From Halorussus salinus (lineage in GTDB: Archaea > Halobacteriota > Halobacteria > Halobacteriales > Haladaptataceae), in the NCBI RefSeq assembly GCF_004765815.2, contig NZ_ML974127.1, positions 62,001 through 126,000 of the forward strand: a stretch of 64,000 nt of DNA. The letters run 5' to 3'. The position numbers and the translations under genes are program-made. This document shows positions 15,558 through 24,996 of the stretch, in pieces; within the stretch, counting starts at the first letter, position 1, and each line of letters begins with the position of its first letter. The notes beneath the pieces were generated by a model. It searched no databases, was not told where the DNA came from, and saw only the letters and a list, made by a program, of their open reading frames with translations.

Positions 15558-18062
15558 TTAGTCTTCAGAGTCCGGGTCCACTCTCGCCAACCGCATCGCG
15601 TTACCCGTCACGCCCAGACTCATCCCCATGTCGCCGACGACGATGGCGACGGCGACCGAGACGAAGCCGAGGGGCGCGCCGACCGCCAGCACCGCCTTGA
15701 CCGCGAGGCTGGCCCAGATGTTCTGGCGGATGACGCGGTTGGCCTTCCGCGAGAGTCGGTAGAGGTACGGCACCTTCCGGAGGTCGTCGCCCAGCAGGGC
15801 GATGTCTGCGGTCTCGATGGCGGTGTCGGTCCCGGCCGCGCCCATCGCCACGCCGACCGTCGCGGCCGCCATCGCGGGCGCGTCGTTCACGCCGTCGCCG
15901 ACCATCGCCACCGAGTCGTAGCGGTCGGTCAACTCCTCGACGGCTTCGACCTTCTGCTCGGGCAGGAGTTCGGCCCGGAACTCGTCCACGCCGACCTCGT
16001 CGGCGACCGCGCGGGCGGTGCCCTCGTTGTCGCCGGTGAGCATCACCGTCTCGATGCCGAACTCTCGCAGGCGCGCGACCGTCTCCGCGGCGGCCGGGCG
16101 CACCTCGTCGGCGATGGCGAGGACGCCCTCCAGTTCGTCCTCGGTGCCGACGAGGACGACCGTCTTGCCCTCGCGTTGGAAGCGGGGCACCACGTCGGCC
16201 AGCAGGTCGAGGCAGTCCTCCCGGTCGTCGCACCGACTCTCGGCGGCCTCGGCGACGACCGCGCCGCCGTCGGTCGAGAGGTGGACGTGTTCCAAGTCGA
16301 AGCCCAACTCCGAGAACAGCGCGGGCTTCCCGGCGTAGTGGGTCACGCCGCCGAGGTCCGCGCGGACGCCCTTGCCGGTCAGGCTCTCGAAGTTCTCGAT
16401 GGGTCGGTCGCGGCCCGCCTCGTCGTGGGGGTCGCCGTGGTCGTGGGCATACTCCACGATGGCCTCCGCGAGTGGGTGTTCGCTCCGGCGTTCGAGGTCG
16501 TGAGCGCAGTGCAGGAGGTCGGCCTCGTCGTTGCCGTTGAGCGCCACTACGTCGGTCACGGCCAACTCGCCCGCGGTCAGCGTCCCGGTCTTGTCGAAGG
16601 CGACGGCCTCGACCGCGCCCATGGATTCGAGGTGCGGGCCGCCCTTCACGAGGACGCCGTTGCGGGCCGCGCTAGTGACACCCGAGACGACCGAGACCGG
16701 CGTCGAGATGACGAACGCGCAGGGGCAGGCCACGACGAGCAGGGTGAGGCCGCGGACGAACCACTCGCGGAAGGCACCGCCGAACAGGAGCGGCGGCACG
16801 AACGCGGTCAGCAGTGCGCCGACGACGATGATGGGCGTGTAGTAGGCGGCGAACCGCTCGATGAACTGCTCGCGGTCGGTCCGGTCACGTTGGGCGTCGC
16901 CGACCAACTCCACGACCTGCGAGAGGGTGGTCTCGTCTGCCTCGGCGGTCGCCTCGACTTCGAGGTAGCCCTCCTCGTTGACCGTCCCGGCGTAGACCTC
17001 CTCGCCGGGCGATTTGTCCACCGGGACGCTCTCGCCCGTGATGGGCGCTTGGTTCACCGCGCTCGCGCCCTCCACGACCTCGCCGTCCACCGGAATCTTC
17101 TCGCCCGGTCTGACGACGACGACCTCGCCGACCGCGACCTCCTCGACGGGGACGGTCGTTTCGCTTCCATCTCGGCGGACTGTCGCGGTGTCCGGCGAGA
17201 GTTCCATCAACTTCCGGACCGAGTTGCGCGCGCGGTCCATCGAGAAGCGTTCGAGGAGTTCCGCCACGCTGTACAGAACTGCGAGCGTCGCGGCCTCGAA
17301 GTAGAGGCCGACCGCCACCGCCGCGACGACGCCGGTCCCCATCAGCAGGTCGATGTCGAGACTCAGCGTCTTCGCGGAGTAGTAGCCGTTCCGCAGAATT
17401 GCTTGGCCAGCGATTCCGGCCGCGAGCAGGAGGAGGACCGACGAGAGGTGAAACTCGCGGCCCAGCGCGGTGAACAGCAGGGCGTCGGCGCTCGTCAGGA
17501 AGAATTCGAGGAGCAAGCCGACGACCATGAGCGCGCCCCCGGCCCACGTCTTGAGCGCGCGCGGACTCGTCCAGACCTCGCTGGGCGCGGCCACGTCCGG
17601 GCCGCCGTCGTCTTCCTCGGCGTTCGCGACCTCGTAGCCCGCGCCCTCTATCGCGGCGACGACCTCCTCGCGGTCGGCGTCGCCGGTCACGAGGACCTCA
17701 CCGGTCGCCGGACTGTTTTCGAAGGACTCGACGCTAGCGACCGCGTCGAGTGCGTTCTCGACCTTGCCCGCACAGGACGGGCAGTCCATCTCGGGGACGG
17801 AGAGGCGGAGTTCGCCGTCCGCGTCCGTACCGCCGGTGTCTTCGACCGCGTAGCCCGCGGCCTCGACGCGCTCGCGGACGGCCGCGGCGTCGGTCTCGTC
17901 GGCGTCGTAATCGACCCGGAGCGTTCCGGTCGTCGGTGCCGGGTCGGTCGCGCGCACGCCGTCGAGTCGCTCGACGCTCGCGGTCACTTTCCCGGCGCAG
18001 GACGGACAGTCCATCTCGGGGACCGAGATGCGGACCGTCCGTTCGCGCTCGTCGGTAGTCAT
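15558..18062 (-). CDS. Zn/Cd/Pb-type heavy-metal P1B ATPase
   Basis: An 834-residue inner-membrane exporter. Two N-terminal heavy-metal-associated domains each have MDCPSCAGKV (CxxC near residues 16 and 91). The metal-site motif is CPCAFVISTP (about residue 445), which is the ZntA/CadA type rather than the copper CPCALGLATP. The phosphorylation site DKTGTLT (about 488), the GDGVNDAP hinge and the C-terminal GMSLGVTGNAMRL helix agree. It pumps divalent soft metals out of the cell using ATP. Upstream, an AT-rich ATTAATTGC at about 18091-18099 (18063-18314 is otherwise without a recognised gene) may hold the promoter. Confidence 0.92.
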   Translation of the reverse strand: MTTDERERTVRISVPEMDCPSCAGKVTASVERLDGVRATDPAPTTGTLRVDYDADETDAAAVRERVEAAGYAVEDTGGTDADGELRLSVPEMDCPSCAGKVENALDAVASVESFENSPATGEVLVTGDADREEVVAAIEGAGYEVANAEEDDGGPDVAAPSEVWTSPRALKTWAGGALMVVGLLLEFFLTSADALLFTALGREFHLSSVLLLLAAGIAGQAILRNGYYSAKTLSLDIDLLMGTGVVAAVAVGLYFEAATLAVLYSVAELLERFSMDRARNSVRKLMELSPDTATVRRDGSETTVPVEEVAVGEVVVVRPGEKIPVDGEVVEGASAVNQAPITGESVPVDKSPGEEVYAGTVNEEGYLEVEATAEADETTLSQVVELVGDAQRDRTDREQFIERFAAYYTPIIVVGALLTAFVPPLLFGGAFREWFVRGLTLLVVACPCAFVISTPVSVVSGVTSAARNGVLVKGGPHLESMGAVEAVAFDKTGTLTAGELAVTDVVALNGNDEADLLHCAHDLERRSEHPLAEAIVEYAHDHGDPHDEAGRDRPIENFESLTGKGVRADLGGVTHYAGKPALFSELGFDLEHVHLSTDGGAVVAEAAESRCDDREDCLDLLADVVPRFQREGKTVVLVGTEDELEGVLAIADEVRPAAAETVARLREFGIETVMLTGDNEGTARAVADEVGVDEFRAELLPEQKVEAVEELTDRYDSVAMVGDGVNDAPAMAAATVGVAMGAAGTDTAIETADIALLGDDLRKVPYLYRLSRKANRVIRQNIWASLAVKAVLAVGAPLGFVSVAVAIVVGDMGMSLGVTGNAMRLARVDPDSED

Positions 18063-18314
18063 TGCTCGACAGTAGTCACCGGAGAGTTATTAATTGCACT
18101 GTCAGAAAACCCCGCCGAGATGAGTGAGATTGTTAATGAATCTGCTCCGAATTAATATCCGTGGCGCAAGCTCCGATTTACGTCGCGTCAAGTTCACGTT
18201 TCCGATACCGAGAAACCGTTCACGAGCGTTCATTGCGTTACGGACCGGCCGTAATCGCGAACGAACTCCAACTGTCTGTCCTGCTTATTGTGAATCGTCC
18301 ACAAACGTAAACCG

Positions 18315-18431
18315 ATGAGCGCCATCGAAGTGGGACTGGGAACGACCGCTCTGAAGATCGGGGCCGCGGTCACGGTACTCACGGCCGAGGTCATCGTCGC
18401 GCTCGCGGTCTTGATACTCGCGTTCGGGTGA
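18315..18431 (+). CDS. Hidden 38-residue membrane peptide
   Basis: ATG 18315 opens a 38-codon frame, MSAIEVGLGTTALKIGAAVT to ILAFG, ending with TGA 18429-18431. Residues about 11-36 form one strongly hydrophobic helix, and codon third positions are G/C in nearly every codon, as in real haloarchaeal genes, although the surrounding sequence is AT-rich. A CTTATTG box lies about 30 bp upstream. It ends about 35 bp before the 3' end of the convergent RNase P RNA. Function unknown; conservation was not checked. Confidence 0.5.
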   Translation: MSAIEVGLGTTALKIGAAVTVLTAEVIVALAVLILAFG

Positions 18432-18464
18432 CGAGAATCGACACCGGGGACGGCACGCTCCTCG

Positions 18465-18930
18465 TAGTCGAAGACGGCTGAGGGGAGTAAGCCCCCTTCT
18501 GTTCGTCCGAGTATTCGGCTGAGCGTCCGCGCCGTCGTTCGGGCTACCTTGACGACGCCCGGCGTCGAGACGCCGAGCGTCGCGGCGTGGACTTGCACCG
18601 GCGAGGATTCGCCGTTCCATCCGTTCTCTCCCGTCTCACGTAACGTGGCAAAGCCACGCCCTCGGCGGTATGCACCGCCTCACAACGTGGCAGAGCCACG
18701 CTAGCCCTCGGTGGGTCAACTCTCCGTTCCTTGCCGCGGCGCGAGCCGCTTCGGGTCGGGATTCGCGCACCTCATCGGTCGAGGAGAGGGGTCTCGTTTC
18801 TGTTCCAGAGCCAGTGGTCTCCCACTCCGGACTTGCGTCCGGTCGCCTGCCCGAACGGTGGGGGGACTTTCCTCACGGGGGCGCGCGAGCGCGCCCTCGC
18901 GGGAACTCGGCTCCCTCTGCCGAGCGAACG
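18465..18930 (-). ncRNA. rnpB: RNase P RNA
   Basis: Minus-strand sequence carries the universally conserved RNase P RNA blocks: GTGAGGAAAGTCCCCCC (CR-I, complement of about 18861-18876), a GGTGCAAGTCCACGCCG region, and CGAACAGAAGGGGGCTTAC (CR-V, complement of about 18488-18506), with many GC hairpins between, including one near the 5' end at about 18876-18895. Total length near 465 nt suits archaeal type A RNA, the catalytic core of tRNA 5' processing. A CCTTAAA box (complement of about 18946-18952) sits about 25 bp upstream. The exact ends are estimated. Confidence 0.85.
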
Positions 18931-19107
18931 TAGCGCCTCGCCGGGTTTAAGGAATTCGGTGCGACGCGCCTCGAAACCGGTCGTTACCCCACTCTCAGGC
19001 CGATGTTACCCCGTGATAACGCGACCCATATGAAACGTAGCGGGAGATTTCCGCGTTTAGTATTGAAGGGAAGACTTGAAGGTACTTCCTGCCCAATGAG
19101 TTTCTGT

Positions 19108-19710
19108 ATGGCACAGGCTCAGGCAGTAACTCTCTCCTACGAGGATGGCACGCGGGCCGTCGAACTCGCACGGGAATCCGTCGAATCCTACGTCATCAAC
19201 GGGCAACGCGAACAGCCCGGTAGCATGCGCGAAGCGTTCTACGCCCGGACGGGCGTGTTCGTTCGACTCTGCTCGACGCGAGGACGCGGCCGACTTCGGG
19301 GGTGTGATGGTGCCTACGAGGGCACCGACCAACTCGGTCATCTCATCGTAGATTCGGCCATCAGCGCGGCCAGCGACACCTCGTGTGGCTCCGAGGTCGA
19401 GGAGGCAGAGCTTCCGAACCTGAAAATCTCGGTCTGCGTGGTCCGGGACACCGAGTTCACCGAGGAGCCGGTCGAAGACATCGAACTCGGGACCCACGGC
19501 GTCGCGATAGAGGGGCGAGGCAACCAAGCGTGGATGTACCCGACGCTTCCCATCGAAAACGAGTGGAGCGTCTTCGAGTACTTGGACCGAACCTGCCGGA
19601 AGGCCGGTCTCCCGAAGGGGGCGTGGGAGGACGACGACGTGATGGTGACGCTGTTCGACGGACAGGTCTTCAGCGAGCGTGAACCGGAAGGAACCGTCGA
19701 AGAGCTGTAA
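19108..19710 (+). CDS. AMMECR1 domain (TIGR00296 family) protein
   Basis: A 200-residue protein of the AMMECR1/TIGR00296 family found in all domains, with the family's GxGxLRGCDGAY loop (RGRGRLRGC, about residues 57-65), the LGHLIVDSAISAA helix and the LKISVCVV strand. The family's reaction is unestablished. ATG 19096 (MSFCMAQ) is an alternative start four codons upstream; 19108 gives MAQAQAVTLSYEDG, which matches the usual N-terminus. A TTTAGTAT box at about 19055 is consistent with either. Confidence 0.88.
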   Translation: MAQAQAVTLSYEDGTRAVELARESVESYVINGQREQPGSMREAFYARTGVFVRLCSTRGRGRLRGCDGAYEGTDQLGHLIVDSAISAASDTSCGSEVEEAELPNLKISVCVVRDTEFTEEPVEDIELGTHGVAIEGRGNQAWMYPTLPIENEWSVFEYLDRTCRKAGLPKGAWEDDDVMVTLFDGQVFSEREPEGTVEEL

Positions 19711-19922
19711 GACGACCTTTTCCTGCGGTCGGCGCATAAACGCGCCTCCCTCGCAAAAGCTCGATTAAAAACACGTCGTCACCCCTTCACTCGTCTCTCG
19801 CTCCGCTCGGGTCTCGTTCGAGGGTTCCTCGGTCCGCTCTCTCGTCGCCGCGCTCCTCGTTCGCGGCGAGTGACCAGTGCGTACCGCTCCGCAACCGCGA
19901 GGGTCGCCGAACAGATGCGTCG

Positions 19923-21074
19923 TTACGCTTCGTCTCGGAACCCGACCGCCTCGGCGTCGGCCAGCGCGCGGTCGGCCGCCTCGTCCACGTCGAACTCCCG
20001 GACGAGTTCGCCGTCTCGAATCAGCGGTTCGAGCAACGCCTCGCCGCCCTCGGGGTCTGCGCGGTCGGCCAACCCGACGTGGTGGCCGCCGTCCGGCGTC
20101 CGGAACGCCTGCTTCTTCCCGGAGAGCTTGCCCCGCTTGGAGACCAACTCGCCGTCCAGTTCCACGATGTCGAGCGCGAAGTCCAGCGGGTCGGCGTTGC
20201 TGACGTGGCCGCCGACGCCGAATCCGTCGGCGAGGTCCCGGAGTTCTCGGAGGTCGGCGGGACCCAACCCGCCGCTGACGAATATCTCCACGTCGTCGTG
20301 ACCCCGCGCGTCGAGTTCCCACCGGACCTCCCGGACGATGTGTCGGAAGTCGCCGCGGCGCGAACTCGTCGTGTCGAGGCGCACGCCGTCGAGCGCGTCG
20401 CCGAGTGCTTCCGCGGCGCGGATGCTCTCGTCTTTCTCGTCGGAGTAGGTGTCACAGATTGCGATGCGTGGCACGTCGGGGTCCACCGTCTCGTCGAACG
20501 CCTCCCACGCCTCCTCTTGGTCGCCGAAGGCGATGACCAGCGCGTGTGGCATCGTGCCGCTGGCCTCCCTGCCCAGTACCTCGCCCGCCGCGACGTGCGA
20601 GAAGCCGTCGAGGCCACCGACGAGCGCGCCGCGCTCTATCATCGGCGCGATAGCGGGATGGACGTGGCGCGCGCCGAAACTCAGGACCGACGAGTCGGGC
20701 GCGGCCCGGCGGGCCTCCAACGCCGCGGTGGCGACGCCGCTCTGGTGGGAGAGAAAGCCAAGTAGCGAGGTCTCGTAGCGCGCGAAGTCGAGGTAGTCGC
20801 CCTCGATTCGCATCACGGGACCGCCGTCGAACAACTGCCCCTCGGCCATCGCGTCCACGTCGATGGGGAGTCCTTCCAGCAGGCGGGCCGCGTCTTTCAC
20901 GCCCGCCAGCAGGTCGAACTCGCCGGTCGGGAACTGGTCGCGCGTGACCTCCGCCACCACGCGGGGGTTGCGGTCGGCTCCTCGAAGGGTCTCCTCGGTC
21001 CGCAGGAAGTAGGCGTCGGTCGCCGTCCCGTCACGGATGGCCTCGTCGGACACCACGTCGAACCCGTCGCTCAT
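19923..21074 (-). CDS. Nicotinate phosphoribosyltransferase
   Basis: A 383-residue archaeal nicotinate phosphoribosyltransferase, which joins nicotinate and PRPP to give nicotinate mononucleotide in NAD salvage. Visible features are AYFLRTEETLRG near the start, SFGARHVHPAIAP (base-binding region), the GTMPHALVIAFG strand, LDTTSSRRGDF, and the phosphate-binding FVSGGLGPADLREL loop. ATG 21072-21074 is chosen; a GTG three codons upstream is possible. A nicotinamidase-like gene lies 1.8 kb away on the other strand. The gap 19711-19922 holds only GC-rich sequence and no gene I can support. Confidence 0.87.
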   Translation of the reverse strand: MSDGFDVVSDEAIRDGTATDAYFLRTEETLRGADRNPRVVAEVTRDQFPTGEFDLLAGVKDAARLLEGLPIDVDAMAEGQLFDGGPVMRIEGDYLDFARYETSLLGFLSHQSGVATAALEARRAAPDSSVLSFGARHVHPAIAPMIERGALVGGLDGFSHVAAGEVLGREASGTMPHALVIAFGDQEEAWEAFDETVDPDVPRIAICDTYSDEKDESIRAAEALGDALDGVRLDTTSSRRGDFRHIVREVRWELDARGHDDVEIFVSGGLGPADLRELRDLADGFGVGGHVSNADPLDFALDIVELDGELVSKRGKLSGKKQAFRTPDGGHHVGLADRADPEGGEALLEPLIRDGELVREFDVDEAADRALADAEAVGFRDEA

Positions 21075-21182
21075 CGCCGCCACCTCGGGAGATTCATGCT
21101 CGCACGTACCTCCGCCGGAGCGAAAAAGCTCCCGCTTGCCGGTCGTCGCTCGCGAGAAAAAACGAGACGCGTCGTCTCCCGT

Positions 21183-22703
21183 CTACGCCGCCGGTGCCGC
21201 ACCGGACCGGACGTTCGGGAGTTCCGAGACGGACGGAGCGTTCACGACGACGACGGTGTCGCCGGTCCGCTTGACGTAGAAGGCGTCGGCGAACCCGTTA
21301 CCGCTGGGGATTCGCCACGTGTTCTTGCGCGTATCGACCTTCTGTGCGCCGTTGTACTTCAGGACCTCCCGGTAGCCCGTGACGAACTCCGAGGCGTCCT
21401 GCTGGGAGTCCCAGACGGACTTCCAGACGTAGCCGGTCTCGTTGTCCTTCGCCGCGCCGTTGGTGTAGACCGCGAGTTTGTCGCCATCCCACCCGTTCGA
21501 GTAGGTGCTGTTGTAGTTCAGCGGGTCGATGGGGTCGAGTTGGCTCGAACCCTGCTGGCGGTTGAAGAAGTCCCGCGCGGGGACGATCTGGGTCTGCTGG
21601 TTGCTATCGTAGAAGGGGTACATGAACATCGCCATCATGCCCGCTTCGCCGACGCTCGCGTAGTTCGGCCGGTTCGAGAACGTCAGGCGCTCCCAGCCGT
21701 CGCTCGCGCTGTTCTCGACGGAGAACTCGGCGGGCGAGTCCTCGCCGTACTTGTCGGGGTGGATGACCTGCTCGGTACTCTCCGGCGGGTTCTCGTAGAG
21801 GTCGTTGACCGCTTCCCAGCCGCCCTCGTCTTTGACGTGCTTGACGAACGCCGGGCCGTCGCTGTAAGGCTGGAACTTCAGGAGGTACGGACCGATGTTG
21901 GCGAGGCCGCCGCTCGCGCTCGACCCCGAGGAGGCCTGCGGGGTCAGACAGTCGCCGTTCCACTCGTCCTGACACCGCTGGGAGTAGAGGTAATCGACGT
22001 AGTTGCCGTCGCCCTCGATGACGCCGTCCTTGGCGTTGTGGAGTTCACGCGTCGTCTGGTTGAACGACGAGAAGTTGAACTTCTGGTCCTGCAACGCGTG
22101 GAACAGCTCCTGAGAGAGGGTAATCTCGTCGAGTTGCGGCGTCGATTCGTTCTCCGAGATGACGACGATCTGTTGGTTCGTGGGGTCGTAGTAGCCGCCG
22201 ACCGACGACCCGGAGTTGCTGTTCTGGACTCCGAGCGAGTCGGTGGACTCGTTTATCATGAACAGCGACTCGTACTTCGCGTTGTCGAACGTCCGGCGAG
22301 CCTCGGGGGTCCCGTCGCTCGACTGGTTCGCGCGGAACTGTTCGCGGGTCTTTATCTCGACCGGCACTTGCTCCTCGAATTCGAGCTTCCGGATTCGCTC
22401 GACGCGAGCCATCGCGCGAGCGACCGTCTTGTCGAGTTCGGTCTCGTTCAGGCCGTCGTTGGGGTTCACGTCGATGGTCTCGTTGTACCAGAGGCCGGAC
22501 TCCCAGCCGAGAACGTCGGTCTCGGGGTCGTCGGGTTTGACGACTGCGTCCTGCTGGCCGGTCGTCGTGTCCGCCCCGGAACCGGGCTGGGTCGTCGCCT
22601 CGGTCGTTCCGTCCATGTCGGTCGTCGTGCCCGCGCCGGGGGCCTGCGAACAGCCCGCGACGACGAGCATCAACACGACCGCGATTGCGATTGTCGTGCG
22701 CAT
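21183..22703 (-). CDS. Hvo_1808-type surface lipoprotein
   Basis: A 506-residue exported protein. MRTTIAIAVVLMLVVAGC is a Sec-type lipoprotein signal with Cys18, followed by a Thr/Gly/Asp linker. The mature part resembles the haloarchaeal Hvo_1808 family of surface proteins. It contains LSQELFHALQDQKF, reminiscent of a metalloprotease helix but lacking the second His of HExxH, so enzymatic activity is doubtful. There are many N-x-S/T sites. It lies between the two NAD-salvage genes, but this looks like chance adjacency. Confidence 0.8.
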   Translation of the reverse strand: MRTTIAIAVVLMLVVAGCSQAPGAGTTTDMDGTTEATTQPGSGADTTTGQQDAVVKPDDPETDVLGWESGLWYNETIDVNPNDGLNETELDKTVARAMARVERIRKLEFEEQVPVEIKTREQFRANQSSDGTPEARRTFDNAKYESLFMINESTDSLGVQNSNSGSSVGGYYDPTNQQIVVISENESTPQLDEITLSQELFHALQDQKFNFSSFNQTTRELHNAKDGVIEGDGNYVDYLYSQRCQDEWNGDCLTPQASSGSSASGGLANIGPYLLKFQPYSDGPAFVKHVKDEGGWEAVNDLYENPPESTEQVIHPDKYGEDSPAEFSVENSASDGWERLTFSNRPNYASVGEAGMMAMFMYPFYDSNQQTQIVPARDFFNRQQGSSQLDPIDPLNYNSTYSNGWDGDKLAVYTNGAAKDNETGYVWKSVWDSQQDASEFVTGYREVLKYNGAQKVDTRKNTWRIPSGNGFADAFYVKRTGDTVVVVNAPSVSELPNVRSGAAPAA

Positions 22704-22851
22704 TTCCTGTGACCACAACGTAGGACTACACCGACAAAAACCTCTTGAATGACTGCTGAAAAAAGTCGGGACGGAACCGAACGGGCGAAAAGACCGGTGC
22801 AGCGCCGAGCGTCGGAAAAACGTTTTCGGCGGCGAGCGAGTAGGTTCGACC

Positions 22852-23424
22852 ATGAGCTTCGACCCGGATTCGACCGCAGTCGTCGTCGTGGACATGCAGA
22901 ACGGCTTCTGTCACCCCGAGGGAAGCCTCTACGCGCCCGCCAGCGAGGAGGCCCTCGCGGACGTGTCGGCGGTCGTCGCCGCCGGGCGTGACGCGGGCGC
23001 GTCGGTCGTCTACACCCGCGACGTGCATCCGCCCGAGCAGTTCGAGGACAGCCACTACTACGACGAGTTCGAGCGGTGGGGCGAACACGTCCTCGAAGGC
23101 TCGTGGGAGGCCGAACTCCACGACGACCTCGACGTGCGCGAGGAGGACCACGTTGTCGAGAAGCACACCTACGACGCCTTCTACCGGACCGACTTGGAGG
23201 GGTATCTCGACACCCACGGGATAGACGACTTGCTCCTCTGTGGAACGCTGGCGAACGTCTGCGTCCTCCACACCGCCGGGAGCGCCGGGCTTCGGGACTA
23301 CCGACCCGTGTTGGTCGAGGACGCGCTGGGGTACATCGAGGAGGACCACAAGGAGTACGCCGTCGAACACTCGGAGTTCCTGTTCGGCGAAGTGACGACG
23401 AAGGACGCCGTCGAGTTCGCGTAG
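22852..23424 (+). CDS. Isochorismatase-family cysteine hydrolase, probable nicotinamidase
   Basis: A 190-residue cysteine hydrolase. The catalytic triad is visible: Asp in VVDMQNGFC (about residue 14), Lys in VEKHTYDAFY (about 104) and Cys in NVCVLHTA (about 140), with the cis-peptide GTLAN just before it. Nicotinamidases use this fold to make nicotinate from nicotinamide. The nearby nicotinate phosphoribosyltransferase supports that role, but the family also has isochorismatases and ureidoacrylate hydrolases. TATA-like sequence upstream is weak. Confidence 0.83.
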   Translation: MSFDPDSTAVVVVDMQNGFCHPEGSLYAPASEEALADVSAVVAAGRDAGASVVYTRDVHPPEQFEDSHYYDEFERWGEHVLEGSWEAELHDDLDVREEDHVVEKHTYDAFYRTDLEGYLDTHGIDDLLLCGTLANVCVLHTAGSAGLRDYRPVLVEDALGYIEEDHKEYAVEHSEFLFGEVTTKDAVEFA

Positions 23425-23525
23425 GGCGACCGGCCGAGCGCCTCGCACCTGTGGTTCGAAATTTTAACTTCTGGCGATTATGACTCCTAATTTTTATATC
23501 GCGCAGGTGTGAGAATCGGACACGT

Positions 23526-24971
23526 ATGTCATCGGCTTCCGGCGGTACGGCGATACAACGACTGGGCGCACGGATTTCCGAACACGTGGAGCGGTGGATG
23601 CCGAGTCCGTTCCTGTTTGCCATCATCCTCTCGTACGTGGTGTTCGGGGGTGGACTCTCGCTCGGAAACGGTCCGGCGGAGATGGTCGGGTTCTGGTACG
23701 ACGGCTTCTGGAGCCTACTCACCTTCGCCATGCAGATGGTACTCATCCTCGTGACGGGGTACGCGCTGGCGTACCACCCGTGGGTCCAGCGCGCTATCGG
23801 TTGGCTCACGAGCCTCCCGAACGACGGCAAGCAGGCGGTCGTCCTCGTCGGCGTCCTCTCGATGGTCGTCGCGTGGATTCACTGGGGACTGGGCCTCATC
23901 GCCGGTGCGGTAATCGCCCGCGAGATGGGTCGCCAAGCCCACGAACGCGACATCTCGGTCCACTACCCCCTGCTCTGCGTCGCGGGCTACATGGGCATGG
24001 GGCTGACGTGGCACTGGGGGCTGGCGGCGTCCGCGCCCCTGCTGATGAACACCGAGGGCAACGTCTTCGTCGAGGAGGGCGTGGTGAGCGGACTCATCCC
24101 GCCGTCTCAGACCATCTTCCACCCCTACACCCTCGCGTTGACTGTCCTCGGAATCGCCTACGCCGCGGTGGTACTCTACCTCCTCGCGCCGCCGAAGTCC
24201 GAGACCGACGGTATCACCGAGTACGTCCCCGAGAACGAACTGTTCGGCCGCGAGGACGAGGCGGCGACCGACGGCGGCGAACTCGACGCCGCGACCGAGG
24301 CGGACGCCGCCGACACGACCGCCGACGAGGCCGCCGACCCGACGATAGGCGAGCGAATCGACCACAGTAACCTCCTCGGCGGTCTCATCGCGCTGGGCGG
24401 CGTCCTCTACGTCGGGGGCGTGTTCGTCACGGACGGACTCGACGCGCTCAGTCTCGACACGATGAACTTCGCGTTCCTGTTCCTCGGCCTCCTGCTGTAC
24501 ACCGCGCCCAAGGAGTACCAAGAGCAGTTCTACGAAGCGGTCTCCTCGACCGGCGGTATCATCCTCCAGTTCCCGCTGTACGCGGGCATTATGGGCATGA
24601 TGAACTCGTCTGGCCTCTCGGAGGTGCTGGCCGAGACGCTCGTCTCCGTCTCGACGCCCGCGACGTTCCCGGCGGTTGCGTGGATGACCGCTGGCATCGT
24701 CAACGTCTTCGTCCCCTCGGGCGGCGGCGAGTGGACGGTCATCGGCCCCATCGTCATCGACGCGGCGCAGGACCTCGGGGTTCCGCTCGGCCAGACCACG
24801 GTCGCCTACGCGGTGGGCGACGCTCACACGAACCTCCTCCAGCCGTTCTGGGCGCTCCCCCTGCTCGGCATCACCGGCATGCGCGCTCGGGACATGTTCG
24901 GCTACGCGGTGACGATGCTCCTGTTGCTCGTCCCGTTCCTCGCCATCGCGCTGACCGTCATCCCGTACTGA
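23526..24971 (+). CDS. Short-chain fatty acid transporter, AtoE family
   Basis: A 481-residue integral membrane protein with about 11-12 hydrophobic segments, matching the AtoE/TIGR00366 short-chain fatty acid permease family: IHWGLGLIAGAVIAREMGR near residue 118, TWHWGLAASAPLL, and the C-terminal VFVPSGGGEWTVIGPI and GDAHTNLLQPFWALP motifs. A haloarchaeal insertion rich in Asp, Ala and Thr (about residues 225-275) forms a cytoplasmic or external loop. A strong TTTTTATATCG TATA box at about 23490-23500, 25-30 bp before the ATG, implies a leaderless transcript. Confidence 0.9.
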   Translation: MSSASGGTAIQRLGARISEHVERWMPSPFLFAIILSYVVFGGGLSLGNGPAEMVGFWYDGFWSLLTFAMQMVLILVTGYALAYHPWVQRAIGWLTSLPNDGKQAVVLVGVLSMVVAWIHWGLGLIAGAVIAREMGRQAHERDISVHYPLLCVAGYMGMGLTWHWGLAASAPLLMNTEGNVFVEEGVVSGLIPPSQTIFHPYTLALTVLGIAYAAVVLYLLAPPKSETDGITEYVPENELFGREDEAATDGGELDAATEADAADTTADEAADPTIGERIDHSNLLGGLIALGGVLYVGGVFVTDGLDALSLDTMNFAFLFLGLLLYTAPKEYQEQFYEAVSSTGGIILQFPLYAGIMGMMNSSGLSEVLAETLVSVSTPATFPAVAWMTAGIVNVFVPSGGGEWTVIGPIVIDAAQDLGVPLGQTTVAYAVGDAHTNLLQPFWALPLLGITGMRARDMFGYAVTMLLLLVPFLAIALTVIPY

Positions 24972-24996
24972 ACGGGCCGGTCGGCCGCTCGGCGCG

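Noticed and set aside
16176-18155. Frame of 659 codons opposite the metal ATPase
   Set aside because: Pure antisense of a well-supported P-type ATPase; composition is Val/Arg/Asp-rich, as expected of a shadow.
21183-22703. HExxH metalloprotease
   Set aside because: The helix reads ELFHALQDQ; the second His is missing, so zinc-protease activity is not claimed.
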